Positions 35,957 to 45,538 of a DNA stretch of 64,000 nt are shown here, one piece after another. The number at the start of each line of letters is the position of its first letter. Position 1 is the first letter of the stretch. Both the position numbers and the translations under genes were made by a program. Below the pieces are notes generated by a model. The model had not been told where the DNA came from and did no database searches. It was given only the letters and a program-made list of their open reading frames with translations. Source of the stretch: Sphaerotilus microaerophilus (lineage in GTDB: Bacteria; Pseudomonadota; Gammaproteobacteria; Burkholderiales; Burkholderiaceae_C); NCBI RefSeq assembly GCF_023734135.1, contig NZ_AP025730.1, positions 3,534,001 to 3,598,000 on the forward strand, written 5' to 3'.

Positions 35957-36907
35957 ATGCACCGCCGCGCCAGCTCCGACGTGCTTGCCGCCGCCCTGCG
36001 CGACGCGAGCCGGGCGCTGTCGGGCTTCTCGGCGACGCTGGCGCTGGCCGAGGACCCCCTGCGCCTGGCCCTGCCAACGCTTCCCTGCCCGGAGACCGCA
36101 GCACCGTCGCGCGACCTGCTGGGCGCCTGGGCTGCGCTGTACCTACAGGCCGAGCTGGAAGAAGCCGGCGTTCTGGCGGCGGTGGAGGCGCTGGTCGCGC
36201 AGCGGCACACGCTGCAGCTGGACGACAGGGCTGCCGCCGCCCGCCTCGACCGCCTGGCATGGACGGCGCGTGACTACCCCAGCCACGATGAACGCACGGC
36301 CCTCTTCGCGCAGCTGTTCGGCTTCGGCGTCACGCCGCTGCGGCTCGATTTCCCGCAGCGCCTGCTGCGCCTGGCTACGGCCGTGGTGCGCGCCGACCTG
36401 GAACGCCAGCGCCACGGCAACCGTCCCGGCCCCGGGCTGATCAGCCGCTCCGCCTGGCAGGCTGCCGCGCAAGACCTGTTGGCCGCGGTGGCCGCCGCGC
36501 CCGCCGGCTCGCTGCTGAACTGGGCGCGGCGCATCCATGCGCACCTGCTGCAGGCCTTCGAGCTGCTGGGCGATGCGGGCCTGATGCGACAGCTGGGCTC
36601 GCGCTCGGCCTGGGATAGCCTGGGCCGCCTGTTGCCCGAAGACGGCGCCGCCCGTCGCGATGCCGCGGCGCGGCGTGGTGCCGCCGGCCAGCAGCTGTTG
36701 CGTGGTCTCGCCGACATGCCCGGCGCCGAAGTGCCGGATGCCATGGCGGTACAGGCCGCACTGCGCTGGCTGGCGGCCAGCGGCCTGCCGGTGCCCACCG
36801 CCTCGCTGCCGCTACCGGCCGCGCCGCCTAGCCTGCCCGACACGGCTTTCGCCAGGTCGTCCAGCCTGTCGCGCGCCGCCATCGAGCGCGCGCGGAGCTG
36901 GGCATGA
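35957..36907 (+). CDS. Unknown Ala/Leu-rich helical cassette protein
   Basis: 316 aa; ATG 35957 preceded by CCGGAGACGGACC. Almost entirely helical and Ala/Leu/Arg-rich (VLAAALRDASRALSGFSATL; LLNWARRIHAHLLQAFELLG). It ends RARSWA. It separates the P2/P3 pair from the P4/P5 pair and its stop overlaps P4 as ATGA. It could be a scaffold or chaperone for the P proteins; no family is recognised. Confidence 0.6.
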   Translation: MHRRASSDVLAAALRDASRALSGFSATLALAEDPLRLALPTLPCPETAAPSRDLLGAWAALYLQAELEEAGVLAAVEALVAQRHTLQLDDRAAAARLDRLAWTARDYPSHDERTALFAQLFGFGVTPLRLDFPQRLLRLATAVVRADLERQRHGNRPGPGLISRSAWQAAAQDLLAAVAAAPAGSLLNWARRIHAHLLQAFELLGDAGLMRQLGSRSAWDSLGRLLPEDGAARRDAAARRGAAGQQLLRGLADMPGAEVPDAMAVQAALRWLAASGLPVPTASLPLPAAPPSLPDTAFARSSSLSRAAIERARSWA

Positions 36908-38478
36908 GCATCGCCCTGCTTGCCCGTCCGCTGCGCCCAGCGCCACCGCTGCCGGCACTCGCCACGCCCCCATCGGCCGCGGGGCGAACCGTGGCCCTGT
37001 CCGGCGCCTTCGCCACGCCGCCCGACCCGCAGGGCATACGCCCCACGCCGGCCACCACTGCGCTGGTGCGCACCCAGGTGCGCAGCTTGCTGGAAGCTAC
37101 GCCGTCGTACCATCAGCTGGCCGACGAAGAGCGCTGCGCGTTGGAAGACAAGCTCGCGCGCGTGGCCGCCTATGCCGCCGAGTGCCTGCGCGACATCTAC
37201 TGGCAGTCCGAACAGATTGGCCAGACGCCGGTGCTGAAGGAAACCCGCGTCAGTCGCGCCGTCGCGCCCGAAGAGCAGGCGGCACCCGCGCAATCGCCTC
37301 GGCGAGCGCAGCTGGCGAAGGCCCAGGCCAACGACTTCGCACCGCGCGCAGCCAGCCAGATCGGCAACGTCACGCAGCAGACCCTGCGCGCCATCGCCTT
37401 CCCCACTTTTGTGGCCGATCTGATTCGCGGCACCTTCGACGCTATCTTCCAGACCACCGTCAAGCAGATGGAGGCCTTCTCCCAACTGCTGTCCAACGTC
37501 TCCAAGACCGTCGACCAGTTCATGGACGACAACGTCACCGACGAGCAGGCCCACGGCTGGCTGGCGCAGACCTACCCGCGCCACCTCACCATGCGCGGCG
37601 GCAAGGCCGTGCCGCGCGACGGCGCAGACCAGCTGCAGCCGCCCAACTTCGAAACCGAGCTGCACACCAGCGCCGGCCTGGACGAATCGTCGATCGAGCA
37701 GACGCTGCTGCCGGCTGCGCGCCGGCGCCTGGCCGAGACGCGGCTGCAGATGCTGTCGACCATGGTCCTGATGGGCATCAACCGCATCGTCGTCACCGCC
37801 GGAAAGATCCGCGCCACCATGGCCTTCCACATTGACACAAGCGACAGCGCCTTCGAGCGCAACGCCGAGGACGTCGACGCCCGCGTGGCCATGCGCGGGC
37901 ACTACAACGCGCTGGTCTGGGGCGTAGAGGCCTCGGCCTCGCTGGCCTACGTGAGCAGCAGGCGCGCCGGCAGCGATGCCGAGATCAACACCTCGACCGA
38001 CCTGACCGGCGAGGTGGAGCTGCATTTCAAGAGCGACTACTTTCCGGTCGAGCGCTTCGCGAATGCCGGCGCGCTGCGCACGATCTCGGGCAACACGGCG
38101 GTGCCCGAGGCCAACCCGCCGCCGACCTTCGCGCCGCCGCGGGTGGGCGCGCCGCCGCCGGTGGAGGGGGCCGCCGCACCGCGTGCACGCCGCGTGCGCG
38201 AGGCGCCGCCGACGATGACGCCGGTCGGCGCGCCGCTGCCCGAGGCGCGGCTGCCCACCGAGACGCCGATCCAGCGCGGCGCGCTCGACCCCGGGGCCAA
38301 CAACCCGGTGCCTGCGCCGACCTCCGGAAACGCCGCCGGCAACACGGTCGGCAACGCCGAAACCAACACGGCGGGCACCGAGCCCGACGCCGAACCCGAC
38401 GCAGAGCCGGCCGCCGAGGGGCAATCGCTCGGCGCCGCGCGCTCCATCGAGAAGGGACTGCCATGGACCGTCCGCTGA
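36904..38478 (+). CDS. Paralogous family protein P4
   Basis: 524 aa, the longest family member. A Pro-rich start leads into the N-terminal unit (TQVRSLLEATPSYHQLADEE) and the GQTPVL motif shared with P5. The core helix starts near residue 164 (IAFPTFVADLIRGTFDAIFQ), then KQMEAFSQLLSNVSKTVDQF. The middle motif is QMLSTMVLMGINRIVVTAGK and the conserved strand ELHFKSDYFPVERF. A tail of about 130 residues is rich in Pro, Ala, Glu, Asn and Thr. The 3' end overlaps P5 by 16 bp. Confidence 0.7.
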   Translation: MSIALLARPLRPAPPLPALATPPSAAGRTVALSGAFATPPDPQGIRPTPATTALVRTQVRSLLEATPSYHQLADEERCALEDKLARVAAYAAECLRDIYWQSEQIGQTPVLKETRVSRAVAPEEQAAPAQSPRRAQLAKAQANDFAPRAASQIGNVTQQTLRAIAFPTFVADLIRGTFDAIFQTTVKQMEAFSQLLSNVSKTVDQFMDDNVTDEQAHGWLAQTYPRHLTMRGGKAVPRDGADQLQPPNFETELHTSAGLDESSIEQTLLPAARRRLAETRLQMLSTMVLMGINRIVVTAGKIRATMAFHIDTSDSAFERNAEDVDARVAMRGHYNALVWGVEASASLAYVSSRRAGSDAEINTSTDLTGEVELHFKSDYFPVERFANAGALRTISGNTAVPEANPPPTFAPPRVGAPPPVEGAAAPRARRVREAPPTMTPVGAPLPEARLPTETPIQRGALDPGANNPVPAPTSGNAAGNTVGNAETNTAGTEPDAEPDAEPAAEGQSLGAARSIEKGLPWTVR

Positions 38479-39752
38479 ACGTCGCCGGTACGGCGGCCGC
38501 ACTGCCCGGACCCTTCGACACCGCGCCGCAGCCGCAGGGCATCACGATCACGCCGCCAGTCTCGAAGCTGGTCCATGCGCAGGTGCGCGCGCTGCTGGAA
38601 TCGAGCCCGGCCTTTCACGACTTGCCTCCGTCGCGCCGCGAGGTGATGGGCCGCGACCTGGAGAAGATCGCCGCCTACACCGCCGCCCTGGTGCACGAGG
38701 AGTGGGCCCAGAGCAAGCGCCTGGGCCAGACTCCGGTGCTGCACCAGCGCGAAAGCCTGCCGGTGGCCGCCGCGCAGGACGGCTCGCTTTGGGAGCCGCA
38801 GCCTGTCCAGACCACCCAGACGGCGCTGGCCGCCGCCCTGCCGGCCCAGACGCTGGCCAACAAGGAGCAGGAGCACTTCGACACCCGCGCCACCGGCCAG
38901 GTGGGCCGCATCACGCGCGACACGGTCAACGCCATCGCCTTCCCCACCTTTGTGGCTGACCTCATCAAGGGCACCTTCCAGGCCATCGTCAACGCCAGCA
39001 TCCAACAGATGGAGGCCTATGGCGCGCTGCTGGCCAACGTGTCCAAGACGGTGGACCAGTTCATGGCCGACAACATCAGCGACAACAACGCGCGCGACTG
39101 GGTGGCCAATGCCTACCCAAGCCACTTCAAGATCGACACCAGCGGCGAGCGCCCGCGCATCGTCGTGCGCGACGGCGCTGACTCCGCAGCCAAGCCCGAC
39201 TTCCGCGGCACCCTGGGTCTGAATGAGGATGTCGATGTCTCCGACGAGGCCGGCGAAGAGAAGCTGGTGCCGGCGGCGCGCCGCTACCTGGCCAAGAGCC
39301 GTCACCAGATGCTGTCGACCATGATGCTGATGGGCATCAACCGCATCGTCATCACCAGCGGCCGCATCTATGCGCGCATGGGCTTCCAGATCAATGCGCA
39401 AGACCTGGCCCAGGCCGAGAGTGCGAGCCAGTTCGACATGAGGCACCAGCACCGCGTCGGCTTTGGAGGTGGGCTCGCGGGGCTGCTGGGCGGCGCCAGC
39501 GGAGAAGCCAGCACCAGCGTGGCCTATGTCTCCTCCAAGAAGGCCAACAGCAGCGACGCCATCGACGTGCACGCCGACCTCACCGGCGAAGTCGACCTCA
39601 AGTTCAAGAGCGACTACTTCCCGATGGAACGCTTCGCCAAGCCGGAGCTGATGTCTCTGATCATGGGCAACACACCCAACCCGACGGCCAACACACCGGT
39701 CAACAGCCATGGTGGCGAAGGCAAGGCGGTAGTGCCCGCACCGGCCGCCTGA
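38463..39752 (+). CDS. Paralogous family protein P5
   Basis: 429 aa. Closest to P4: QPQGITITPPVSKLVHAQVR, GQTPVL, core helix from about residue 158 (IAFPTFVADLIKGTFQAIVN) and NIQQMEAYGALL-type continuation, QMLSTMMLMGINRIVITSGR, then a Gly-rich beta insert (GFGGGLAGLLGGASGEASTS) and KFKSDYFPMERF. Of the five, its C-terminal beta region most resembles DUF2589 (paired strands around a Gly-rich loop followed by an amphipathic MERF-type helix). Confidence 0.7.
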   Translation: MDRPLNVAGTAAALPGPFDTAPQPQGITITPPVSKLVHAQVRALLESSPAFHDLPPSRREVMGRDLEKIAAYTAALVHEEWAQSKRLGQTPVLHQRESLPVAAAQDGSLWEPQPVQTTQTALAAALPAQTLANKEQEHFDTRATGQVGRITRDTVNAIAFPTFVADLIKGTFQAIVNASIQQMEAYGALLANVSKTVDQFMADNISDNNARDWVANAYPSHFKIDTSGERPRIVVRDGADSAAKPDFRGTLGLNEDVDVSDEAGEEKLVPAARRYLAKSRHQMLSTMMLMGINRIVITSGRIYARMGFQINAQDLAQAESASQFDMRHQHRVGFGGGLAGLLGGASGEASTSVAYVSSKKANSSDAIDVHADLTGEVDLKFKSDYFPMERFAKPELMSLIMGNTPNPTANTPVNSHGGEGKAVVPAPAA

Positions 39753-39791
39753 GATCCCGCAACGCACAGGTACGACAGCAAGGAGACCACC

Positions 39792-42700
39792 ATGCGCAGA
39801 ACCCACTCCCACCATGTCGGCGCGACTTCGGTCAGCGCGCTGGTGTTCGGCGTCGAACCGGACACCGCGCCAGCCGCCGCACCGGTCTCGGCCTTCCAGG
39901 CGACGCTGAACTTCGCGGCCGCCCAGGGTGACGGTGCGCACACTCTGGCGGCGCTGCGGCGGCCGCGCGACCCTCGCTACCCGAGCCACAACCTCCAGCA
40001 CGACAACGGCTGGCTGCGCTGGGCGCAACTGCCGGCCGGTTTCAGCGGGCCCGTCGACATGGTCGTGCACCTGCACGGGTTCACGAGCTACGCCGACGAA
40101 GACCATCCGCCGCGCATGAACCTGGGCGCCAAGGCCGGCCTCAGCGGCCTGGTGCTCGCAAACCCGGGCGTGCCGCGCGCGACGATCGGCCTGGTGCCGC
40201 ATGGCGTGGCAGGCCGCTGGGTCAACTCGCGAACCGGGCAGTTCCATGGCGAGAGCTTCAACTTTCCGCATGTGGCGACCGCGCAGCAGCTCGACACCGT
40301 GCTCGTCGAGGCGCTCGGCGCCTTCGGTGCCGGGCGCGGCAGCCTGTCGCGCGGTCGCGTGATCCTGACCGCGCATTCCGGCGGCGGCGCGCGACTGCTG
40401 CAGCTGCTGCGGTCGACCGTCGGCAGCGCGGTGGCGGTGCAGGGCGTGCAGTTGTTCGATGCGACCTACGGCGGACCCGATTGGCCGGTGGCGCTGCGAC
40501 CCTGGGTCGACGCCGCACTCGATGCCGACATCGCGCTGATCGGCACGTCGCGCGGCGAGACGGCGCTGCAGCGCATGCGCAGCGCGGGCCATCACCTGCG
40601 CGTGGTCTTCCTCGGCGGCACGGCGCCGCAGGCCAAGGCGATCGACGGCATGCTGGCTCAGGCGCTGGCCGCCAAGGCACCCGATGCCGACCTTCGCGCG
40701 CTGCTGCGCAGGTTCTACCGAGCCCAGCGCGTCGTCGGCCGCGGCATCGTGCACAACGACGTGCCGAACACATTCGGCGGTCGTCTGCTGGCCGACCCGG
40801 GCAACGACCTGGCGCCGCAGACGCAGGACCTTCCGGTGGCGGCCGCGCGCGCGCACGCCGAGGCCGCCGATGAGTGGTATGACGAAAGCAGCGAGAGCTG
40901 CGAGAGCGCCGAGAGCGCCGACTGGGACGGCGAGGCTTTCGACGTCATCGTGCACGAACTGCGCGCTCCGGCACGCCCCGCAGATGCACCCACCGGCTCG
41001 GCCTTCATCACCAGCATGGGCGAGCGCAAAGGCGTGGAGCGCGAGAACCGCATCTTCGAGCAGCTGCGTGCCGGCAACATCCCAGGTTCGCTGCGCAACT
41101 TCCACACCGTGCGCGCCAGCGGCAACGACCGCGCCGGCCAACGCCACGAATTCGAGTTCTACGTACTGCCCGACGTGTTGGCCGTCGGCAGCGAGAGCGA
41201 CCACGTGCGCGTGCCTACTGACCCGGTGACGGCGCAGCGCATCGCCGACCTGTTTGGCTGCCTGCTGCCCACCGCCCGCATGGTCGAGCAGCTGTATCAG
41301 GCCGCACCCACCAAGCTGGCCTTCATCCCCGGCAACTACGCGGGCACGCCGCGCGCTCACCTGCAGGACGCTTCGAGCAGCTACCAGTGGCACAGCCGGC
41401 AGATCGACGGCCAGCTGCGCCGCCCGCCCACCATCCTGACCGCCGGCCACAAGAAGGAGCTGGTCATCAGCAACGGCTACCTGCGCGCGGCCCGCAACAA
41501 GACCACCGGCAAGATGGGCCCGCCGCGCCCGAAGCTGGCCTTCTACGGCGCCTACACCGCCGCCGGCGTCCCGATCCAGGCGCCGCGCAACGGCGCGCAG
41601 GTGATGCGCGGCTACCCATCCTTCGCGCACGAGCCGGTGTTTGTGGACTACAGCCACGGCGTGCGCCTGGTGTGGCCAACGATGAAGGTTGACGGCATCG
41701 CACGAGGCGTCGCCGAGGTGCTGCGCGACGCCAACCTCGCGCCGCTGATCGCCGCCGAAGGCGTGATCAACGAGCCAAGGTACACGCTCGATCGCAGCGG
41801 CCGCCCCGCGGCGGCGCAGGCACAGGCAGCGTCCAGCGATGATCCGCTGGGGCTGTCGTGGGGCACGCCTGAGGCCGGCTGTGGTGCGCTGGGCTACGGC
41901 CAGACCTGGGACGAGCGCATCCGCGCCACCGTCGAAGGCTTTCTGGCCGGGTGGAGGGGAGTGCCGGTGCGCGTGGGCACGCAGACCCTGCGCGTTCACC
42001 CACCCTACTTCATGAACGCCAACTCGAGTTCGAAACCCGCCACGCGCGAGCGCCACCGCCTGGCCACCGCACACCGGGCCTCCGCCCCCACGGCGCTGAG
42101 AGCGCTGATCGCAGAGAGGCGCTTCACCCATGAACGCGTCGGCAAGTCGACGACGGACAAGCTGCGCGACCTGCTGCAGGACGCCGACTCGCGCGGCCTG
42201 CTGCAGGCTGACGCCACCGTGGGCAGCAGCCCCACGGCCGACAATCTGCGCGACTTCCTGAAGCACTACGGTCTGGGCATCGACTGCTCGGGCTTTGTCT
42301 CGCAGGCGATCAACCGGCTGATCGACCTGTTCCCCGCCGCCACGGCGACCGACCGCATTGCCGCGCCGCACAGCACCCGCTCGGCGGCACTCAAGGGAGG
42401 GCAGGGCGCCTTCGAACGGGTCACCGATCCCGCGCAGCTGTGCGGCGGCGACACGATGTGGCTTTCGGGGCACATCCGCATCCTGGCCTGGGCCGAACGG
42501 CGCGGTTCCAACATCTGCTTCTGTACCGCCGAGTCGCGCGCGTCGAACCCACGCGACATCGGGCCTGCGGTTGCCTACTGGCGCCTGGTGCCCGACACCG
42601 CCGCTGGCTCCGAGAACTTCCGCGGCTGGCGGCTGGAGCGCAGCAACGACCTCAACGCGCCGGCCAGCGCCTGGGCGCGCGTGGGCGCCACCCATGTCTA

Positions 42701-44330
42701 CGGCCACTACCGCCCGCTGCGCCGCTTGCTGCAGGCCGCGGGGTCCACGCCCACGGCGCTAGAAGCCGTCACGGGCTGGACGCTGCAGGCGACGCCGCAG
42801 CAGCCCTACCTGCCCAACGGCGGGCGCGCCTTCGTGCCGCAGGAGGGAACGTTCAACACCGCACCTGCGGGCTTCACCGTCGTGCCGGCCTCGTTCCTAC
42901 CAGAGCCCACGACCGACACTGCGGCGGCCATCGACACCGCCCTGACCGTCGCCGGCCTCAACGCCGCGCAACGCCGCCGGATCGCACGCGAAGGCTTGGT
43001 GCCGTTGGCCGCGGCCTTCGGCGCCAGCGCGCTGACCGAGCTGTTCTCGCGCCTGAGGTGGGCGCCCGTCTTCCTTGAGGAGAACGGCAAAGCCGCCACC
43101 ACGATGCTGGTGCAACGTCTGTTGCTGCACATCCCCGGGCACTTCCGCGAACTGGCGCGGCGCGCGCCCTCGGCCGCCGAGGCCTTCGTGCTCGAGTGCC
43201 TGGGCTGGGCGATGCTCTCGCACGTGCGGCAAGCGATCCAGAACGCGACGCGGACGCGCTGGTGGATCCCGCCGGCACCGGCCTTCGTCACCGCGGTACC
43301 GAACCCGATGCCCGGAGTCAGCGCTGAGGTGCAGCGGCTGATCACGCGCCTGGGATTCATCGACACGGTGATGTCGCCCGCCGACTGGAACGCACGTTAC
43401 GCGTTCTGGCGGCGGGGCCTGGCGGGGCGACAGTGGGATTCGGAGCTGAACGCTGCGCAACCCGGCCGGCCCCTCTATGCCGGCCTGCTCACAGTGCCCG
43501 CACACCTGGGCACTGCCACAGATCGCGATCGCGCTGCCTTCGCCAGGGCATGGACCCGGCGGCTCGCGGAGGTCGATGCCCTGCATCCCCCCATGGCGCC
43601 GACGGCCACCCAGGTGACGCTGGACGGCCTGCGCAATGCCGCGATGCTGCGGCAGGATGCCCCCGCCAGCAGGCCCGCGGGCCTGCTGGGACCGCTGAAC
43701 CTGCAGGGCCTGCAGCTCGCCCGGGGCCGCTTCCCGCTGGTGGACGGCGGTCCAGTCTCGGAGCAGGTTGACCTTCTCCGGCGGGTGCACCCGGCCTTCG
43801 CGGCGGTGTTCGCGGCTGCGCGCGAACTGGGCTGGAACGACCTCATGTACCAGACCAGCGGCACGGCCGCTTTCCGCGGCATCAAGCACAACCCCCGCGT
43901 CGTCAACGCCGCCGGCGTCTCGCTGGGCGCGCCCTTCTCCGCGCCCACGCAGGCGCTGGTCGACCGGATCAACAACGAAGCGACACCGGCGTCGCGCGCC
44001 GCCGTCATTCGCGCGGCCACCGTCGCCGCGCGCACGATGTCGGACCACGCGCTGGGCATTGCGGTCGACCTAAACTACCCCGAGAACGTGGACAACGCGG
44101 GCTCGCGGCCCTTCGGCAGCATGGACCCGCGGCTGGTAGCACTGTTCGAGGCCTTCAACTTCCGCTGGGGCGCGGGCTTCTCGCCGACGGACCCGCACCA
44201 CTTTGAGTACTGCGAGAACCCGTGTGCGCCCGCCGCGGTGGCTGGCTGGCCGGCACCCGCCGCCGGCCCCCTGCCAGGGATGATCCCCTCTGGTACCGGC
44301 AGCGGCCGCGGCGGGCCCATGCTGGCCTGA
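39792..44330 (+). CDS. Four-module hydrolase: alpha/beta-hydrolase-like, YSHGVRL domain, NlpC/P60-like, M15 peptidase-like
   Basis: 1512 aa, the largest cassette product. Module 1 (about 60-330) is alpha/beta-hydrolase-like: HLHGFTSYADEDHP and nucleophile elbow TAHSGGG (Ser196). Module 2 (about 410-670) has the signature of an uncharacterised family: TAGHKKELVISN and VDYSHGVRLV. Module 3 has a papain-like NlpC/P60 pair, Cys832 in GIDCSGFVSQ and His894 in SGHIRI. Module 4 is VanY/M15-like: SDHALGIAVD (His1419, Asp1426) and PHHFEY (His1470). Cysteine- and zinc-peptidases of these types cut peptidoglycan stem peptides. No signal peptide. The N-terminus shares SALVFG with the next gene. Confidence 0.7.
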   Translation: MRRTHSHHVGATSVSALVFGVEPDTAPAAAPVSAFQATLNFAAAQGDGAHTLAALRRPRDPRYPSHNLQHDNGWLRWAQLPAGFSGPVDMVVHLHGFTSYADEDHPPRMNLGAKAGLSGLVLANPGVPRATIGLVPHGVAGRWVNSRTGQFHGESFNFPHVATAQQLDTVLVEALGAFGAGRGSLSRGRVILTAHSGGGARLLQLLRSTVGSAVAVQGVQLFDATYGGPDWPVALRPWVDAALDADIALIGTSRGETALQRMRSAGHHLRVVFLGGTAPQAKAIDGMLAQALAAKAPDADLRALLRRFYRAQRVVGRGIVHNDVPNTFGGRLLADPGNDLAPQTQDLPVAAARAHAEAADEWYDESSESCESAESADWDGEAFDVIVHELRAPARPADAPTGSAFITSMGERKGVERENRIFEQLRAGNIPGSLRNFHTVRASGNDRAGQRHEFEFYVLPDVLAVGSESDHVRVPTDPVTAQRIADLFGCLLPTARMVEQLYQAAPTKLAFIPGNYAGTPRAHLQDASSSYQWHSRQIDGQLRRPPTILTAGHKKELVISNGYLRAARNKTTGKMGPPRPKLAFYGAYTAAGVPIQAPRNGAQVMRGYPSFAHEPVFVDYSHGVRLVWPTMKVDGIARGVAEVLRDANLAPLIAAEGVINEPRYTLDRSGRPAAAQAQAASSDDPLGLSWGTPEAGCGALGYGQTWDERIRATVEGFLAGWRGVPVRVGTQTLRVHPPYFMNANSSSKPATRERHRLATAHRASAPTALRALIAERRFTHERVGKSTTDKLRDLLQDADSRGLLQADATVGSSPTADNLRDFLKHYGLGIDCSGFVSQAINRLIDLFPAATATDRIAAPHSTRSAALKGGQGAFERVTDPAQLCGGDTMWLSGHIRILAWAERRGSNICFCTAESRASNPRDIGPAVAYWRLVPDTAAGSENFRGWRLERSNDLNAPASAWARVGATHVYGHYRPLRRLLQAAGSTPTALEAVTGWTLQATPQQPYLPNGGRAFVPQEGTFNTAPAGFTVVPASFLPEPTTDTAAAIDTALTVAGLNAAQRRRIAREGLVPLAAAFGASALTELFSRLRWAPVFLEENGKAATTMLVQRLLLHIPGHFRELARRAPSAAEAFVLECLGWAMLSHVRQAIQNATRTRWWIPPAPAFVTAVPNPMPGVSAEVQRLITRLGFIDTVMSPADWNARYAFWRRGLAGRQWDSELNAAQPGRPLYAGLLTVPAHLGTATDRDRAAFARAWTRRLAEVDALHPPMAPTATQVTLDGLRNAAMLRQDAPASRPAGLLGPLNLQGLQLARGRFPLVDGGPVSEQVDLLRRVHPAFAAVFAAARELGWNDLMYQTSGTAAFRGIKHNPRVVNAAGVSLGAPFSAPTQALVDRINNEATPASRAAVIRAATVAARTMSDHALGIAVDLNYPENVDNAGSRPFGSMDPRLVALFEAFNFRWGAGFSPTDPHHFEYCENPCAPAAVAGWPAPAAGPLPGMIPSGTGSGRGGPMLA

Positions 44331-44340
44331 GGAGAACGCC

Positions 44341-45528
44341 ATGACCCTCCAGTTCACATCTTCGAGCGCGCTCGTCTTCGGTGAATCGCCCTGGCCGCAC
44401 CGCGCGGCCGCGGCGCAGGCGCAGCAGGCCGAAGGCTTCAGCTCACCGCCCCGCAGGGCCGACACCTCCGAATTGACGCAGGCCGAAGTCGACCACCTGG
44501 CCGGCGTGCGCTTCAGGACCGCGGCAGACATCGAGAGCTACTTCCAGCGCAGCGGCGAGGCCGGCTTCATCGACTGGTACAACGCCGGCCTTGCCCACAG
44601 CGCACCATTCAGCGCACGCGGCGCCATCACCACCAGCCGCACTGTACGCAACCGCTTCACCACCTTCTGGAACCAAGTGCGCACGGCTTTCGACCGCGAC
44701 GAGATCAACGCGCTGGACTTCGCTGCCTTCACGGCGATCTCCATCAACGAGACCGGCGGCAACCTCTGGGCTCACCCGGAAAGCAGCGGCCGCGGCGGTG
44801 GTGGACGCCGAGATGCGCTGGGTCGCCACCCAGGCTTGGCCTACTTCTTTGACCGCATCGAACTGCGGCCCGGTCACTTCAAGGCCAGCTACAACCACCT
44901 CAGCGGCGGACGTACTGCCGGATCGCTGTTCGATGACGCCGACTACCTCGCTGCCCACGGCACGCTGGCCGGTGCCGACCGCCTGGCGAGCCACGGCGGC
45001 GATTTCGGTGGCGCCTGGAACGGCAGCTTCTACCCGCAGAATGAGTTCAGCAGTGTCGAAGACCCAGCCGTCAACGGCTTCATCATGCAGGCCGACTTCT
45101 ACAAGTTCCGCGGCCGAGGGGTAATCCAGACCACCGGTCGGTCTTCGTACAAGCGCGCAGTCAACTTCATCAAGACCTACCGCGGCACCAACACCGTGCT
45201 GGCTGATGCCGGTCAACGCTGGGCCCTGATGTCGGCCGATGTGGCCTGCACCCGCAGCCGCAACGAAGACTGGGATCACATCTTCGAACAGCCGGAAATG
45301 CTGGCCAAAGGCCTATCGCTGCACGCCGGCACACGCAACGACTATCGCCGCATGAGCACCACGGTCGCCACGTTGCTGCATGTGCCGCGGGCATCGGAAG
45401 GCAACGCACGCGGCCTGACTGGCTCCATCTATGCCATGGGCCGGCGCATCAGCGGCAGCCGCAGCTATGGCGCCGGCCTCTACCGCCAACGCGTGCTGGC
45501 GCTGCTGCACGGTTTCTTGACGGTTTGA
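44341..45528 (+). CDS. GH19/lysozyme-like muramidase or chitinase-type hydrolase
   Basis: 395 aa. After SALVFG (residues 9-14) and a disordered Ala-rich stretch, the catalytic domain (about 100-380) has a lysozyme-type acid, Glu137 in SINETGGNL. It also has the GH19 substrate-cleft signature FRGRGVIQTTGRSSYKRAV (about 256-274). GH19 folds act on chitin or peptidoglycan glycan strands. No signal peptide. It follows the four-module hydrolase by 10 bp, giving the cassette enzymes against both glycan and peptide parts of the wall. Confidence 0.75.
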   Translation: MTLQFTSSSALVFGESPWPHRAAAAQAQQAEGFSSPPRRADTSELTQAEVDHLAGVRFRTAADIESYFQRSGEAGFIDWYNAGLAHSAPFSARGAITTSRTVRNRFTTFWNQVRTAFDRDEINALDFAAFTAISINETGGNLWAHPESSGRGGGGRRDALGRHPGLAYFFDRIELRPGHFKASYNHLSGGRTAGSLFDDADYLAAHGTLAGADRLASHGGDFGGAWNGSFYPQNEFSSVEDPAVNGFIMQADFYKFRGRGVIQTTGRSSYKRAVNFIKTYRGTNTVLADAGQRWALMSADVACTRSRNEDWDHIFEQPEMLAKGLSLHAGTRNDYRRMSTTVATLLHVPRASEGNARGLTGSIYAMGRRISGSRSYGAGLYRQRVLALLHGFLTV

Positions 45529-45538
45529 GCAGATCGAG

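Noticed and set aside
38037..42707. A 1556-codon open frame on the minus strand opposite P5 and the four-module hydrolase
   Set aside because: It is antisense to genes with clear motifs, has a low-complexity His/Arg/Val/Gly composition typical of the complementary frame of high-GC genes, and has no domains.
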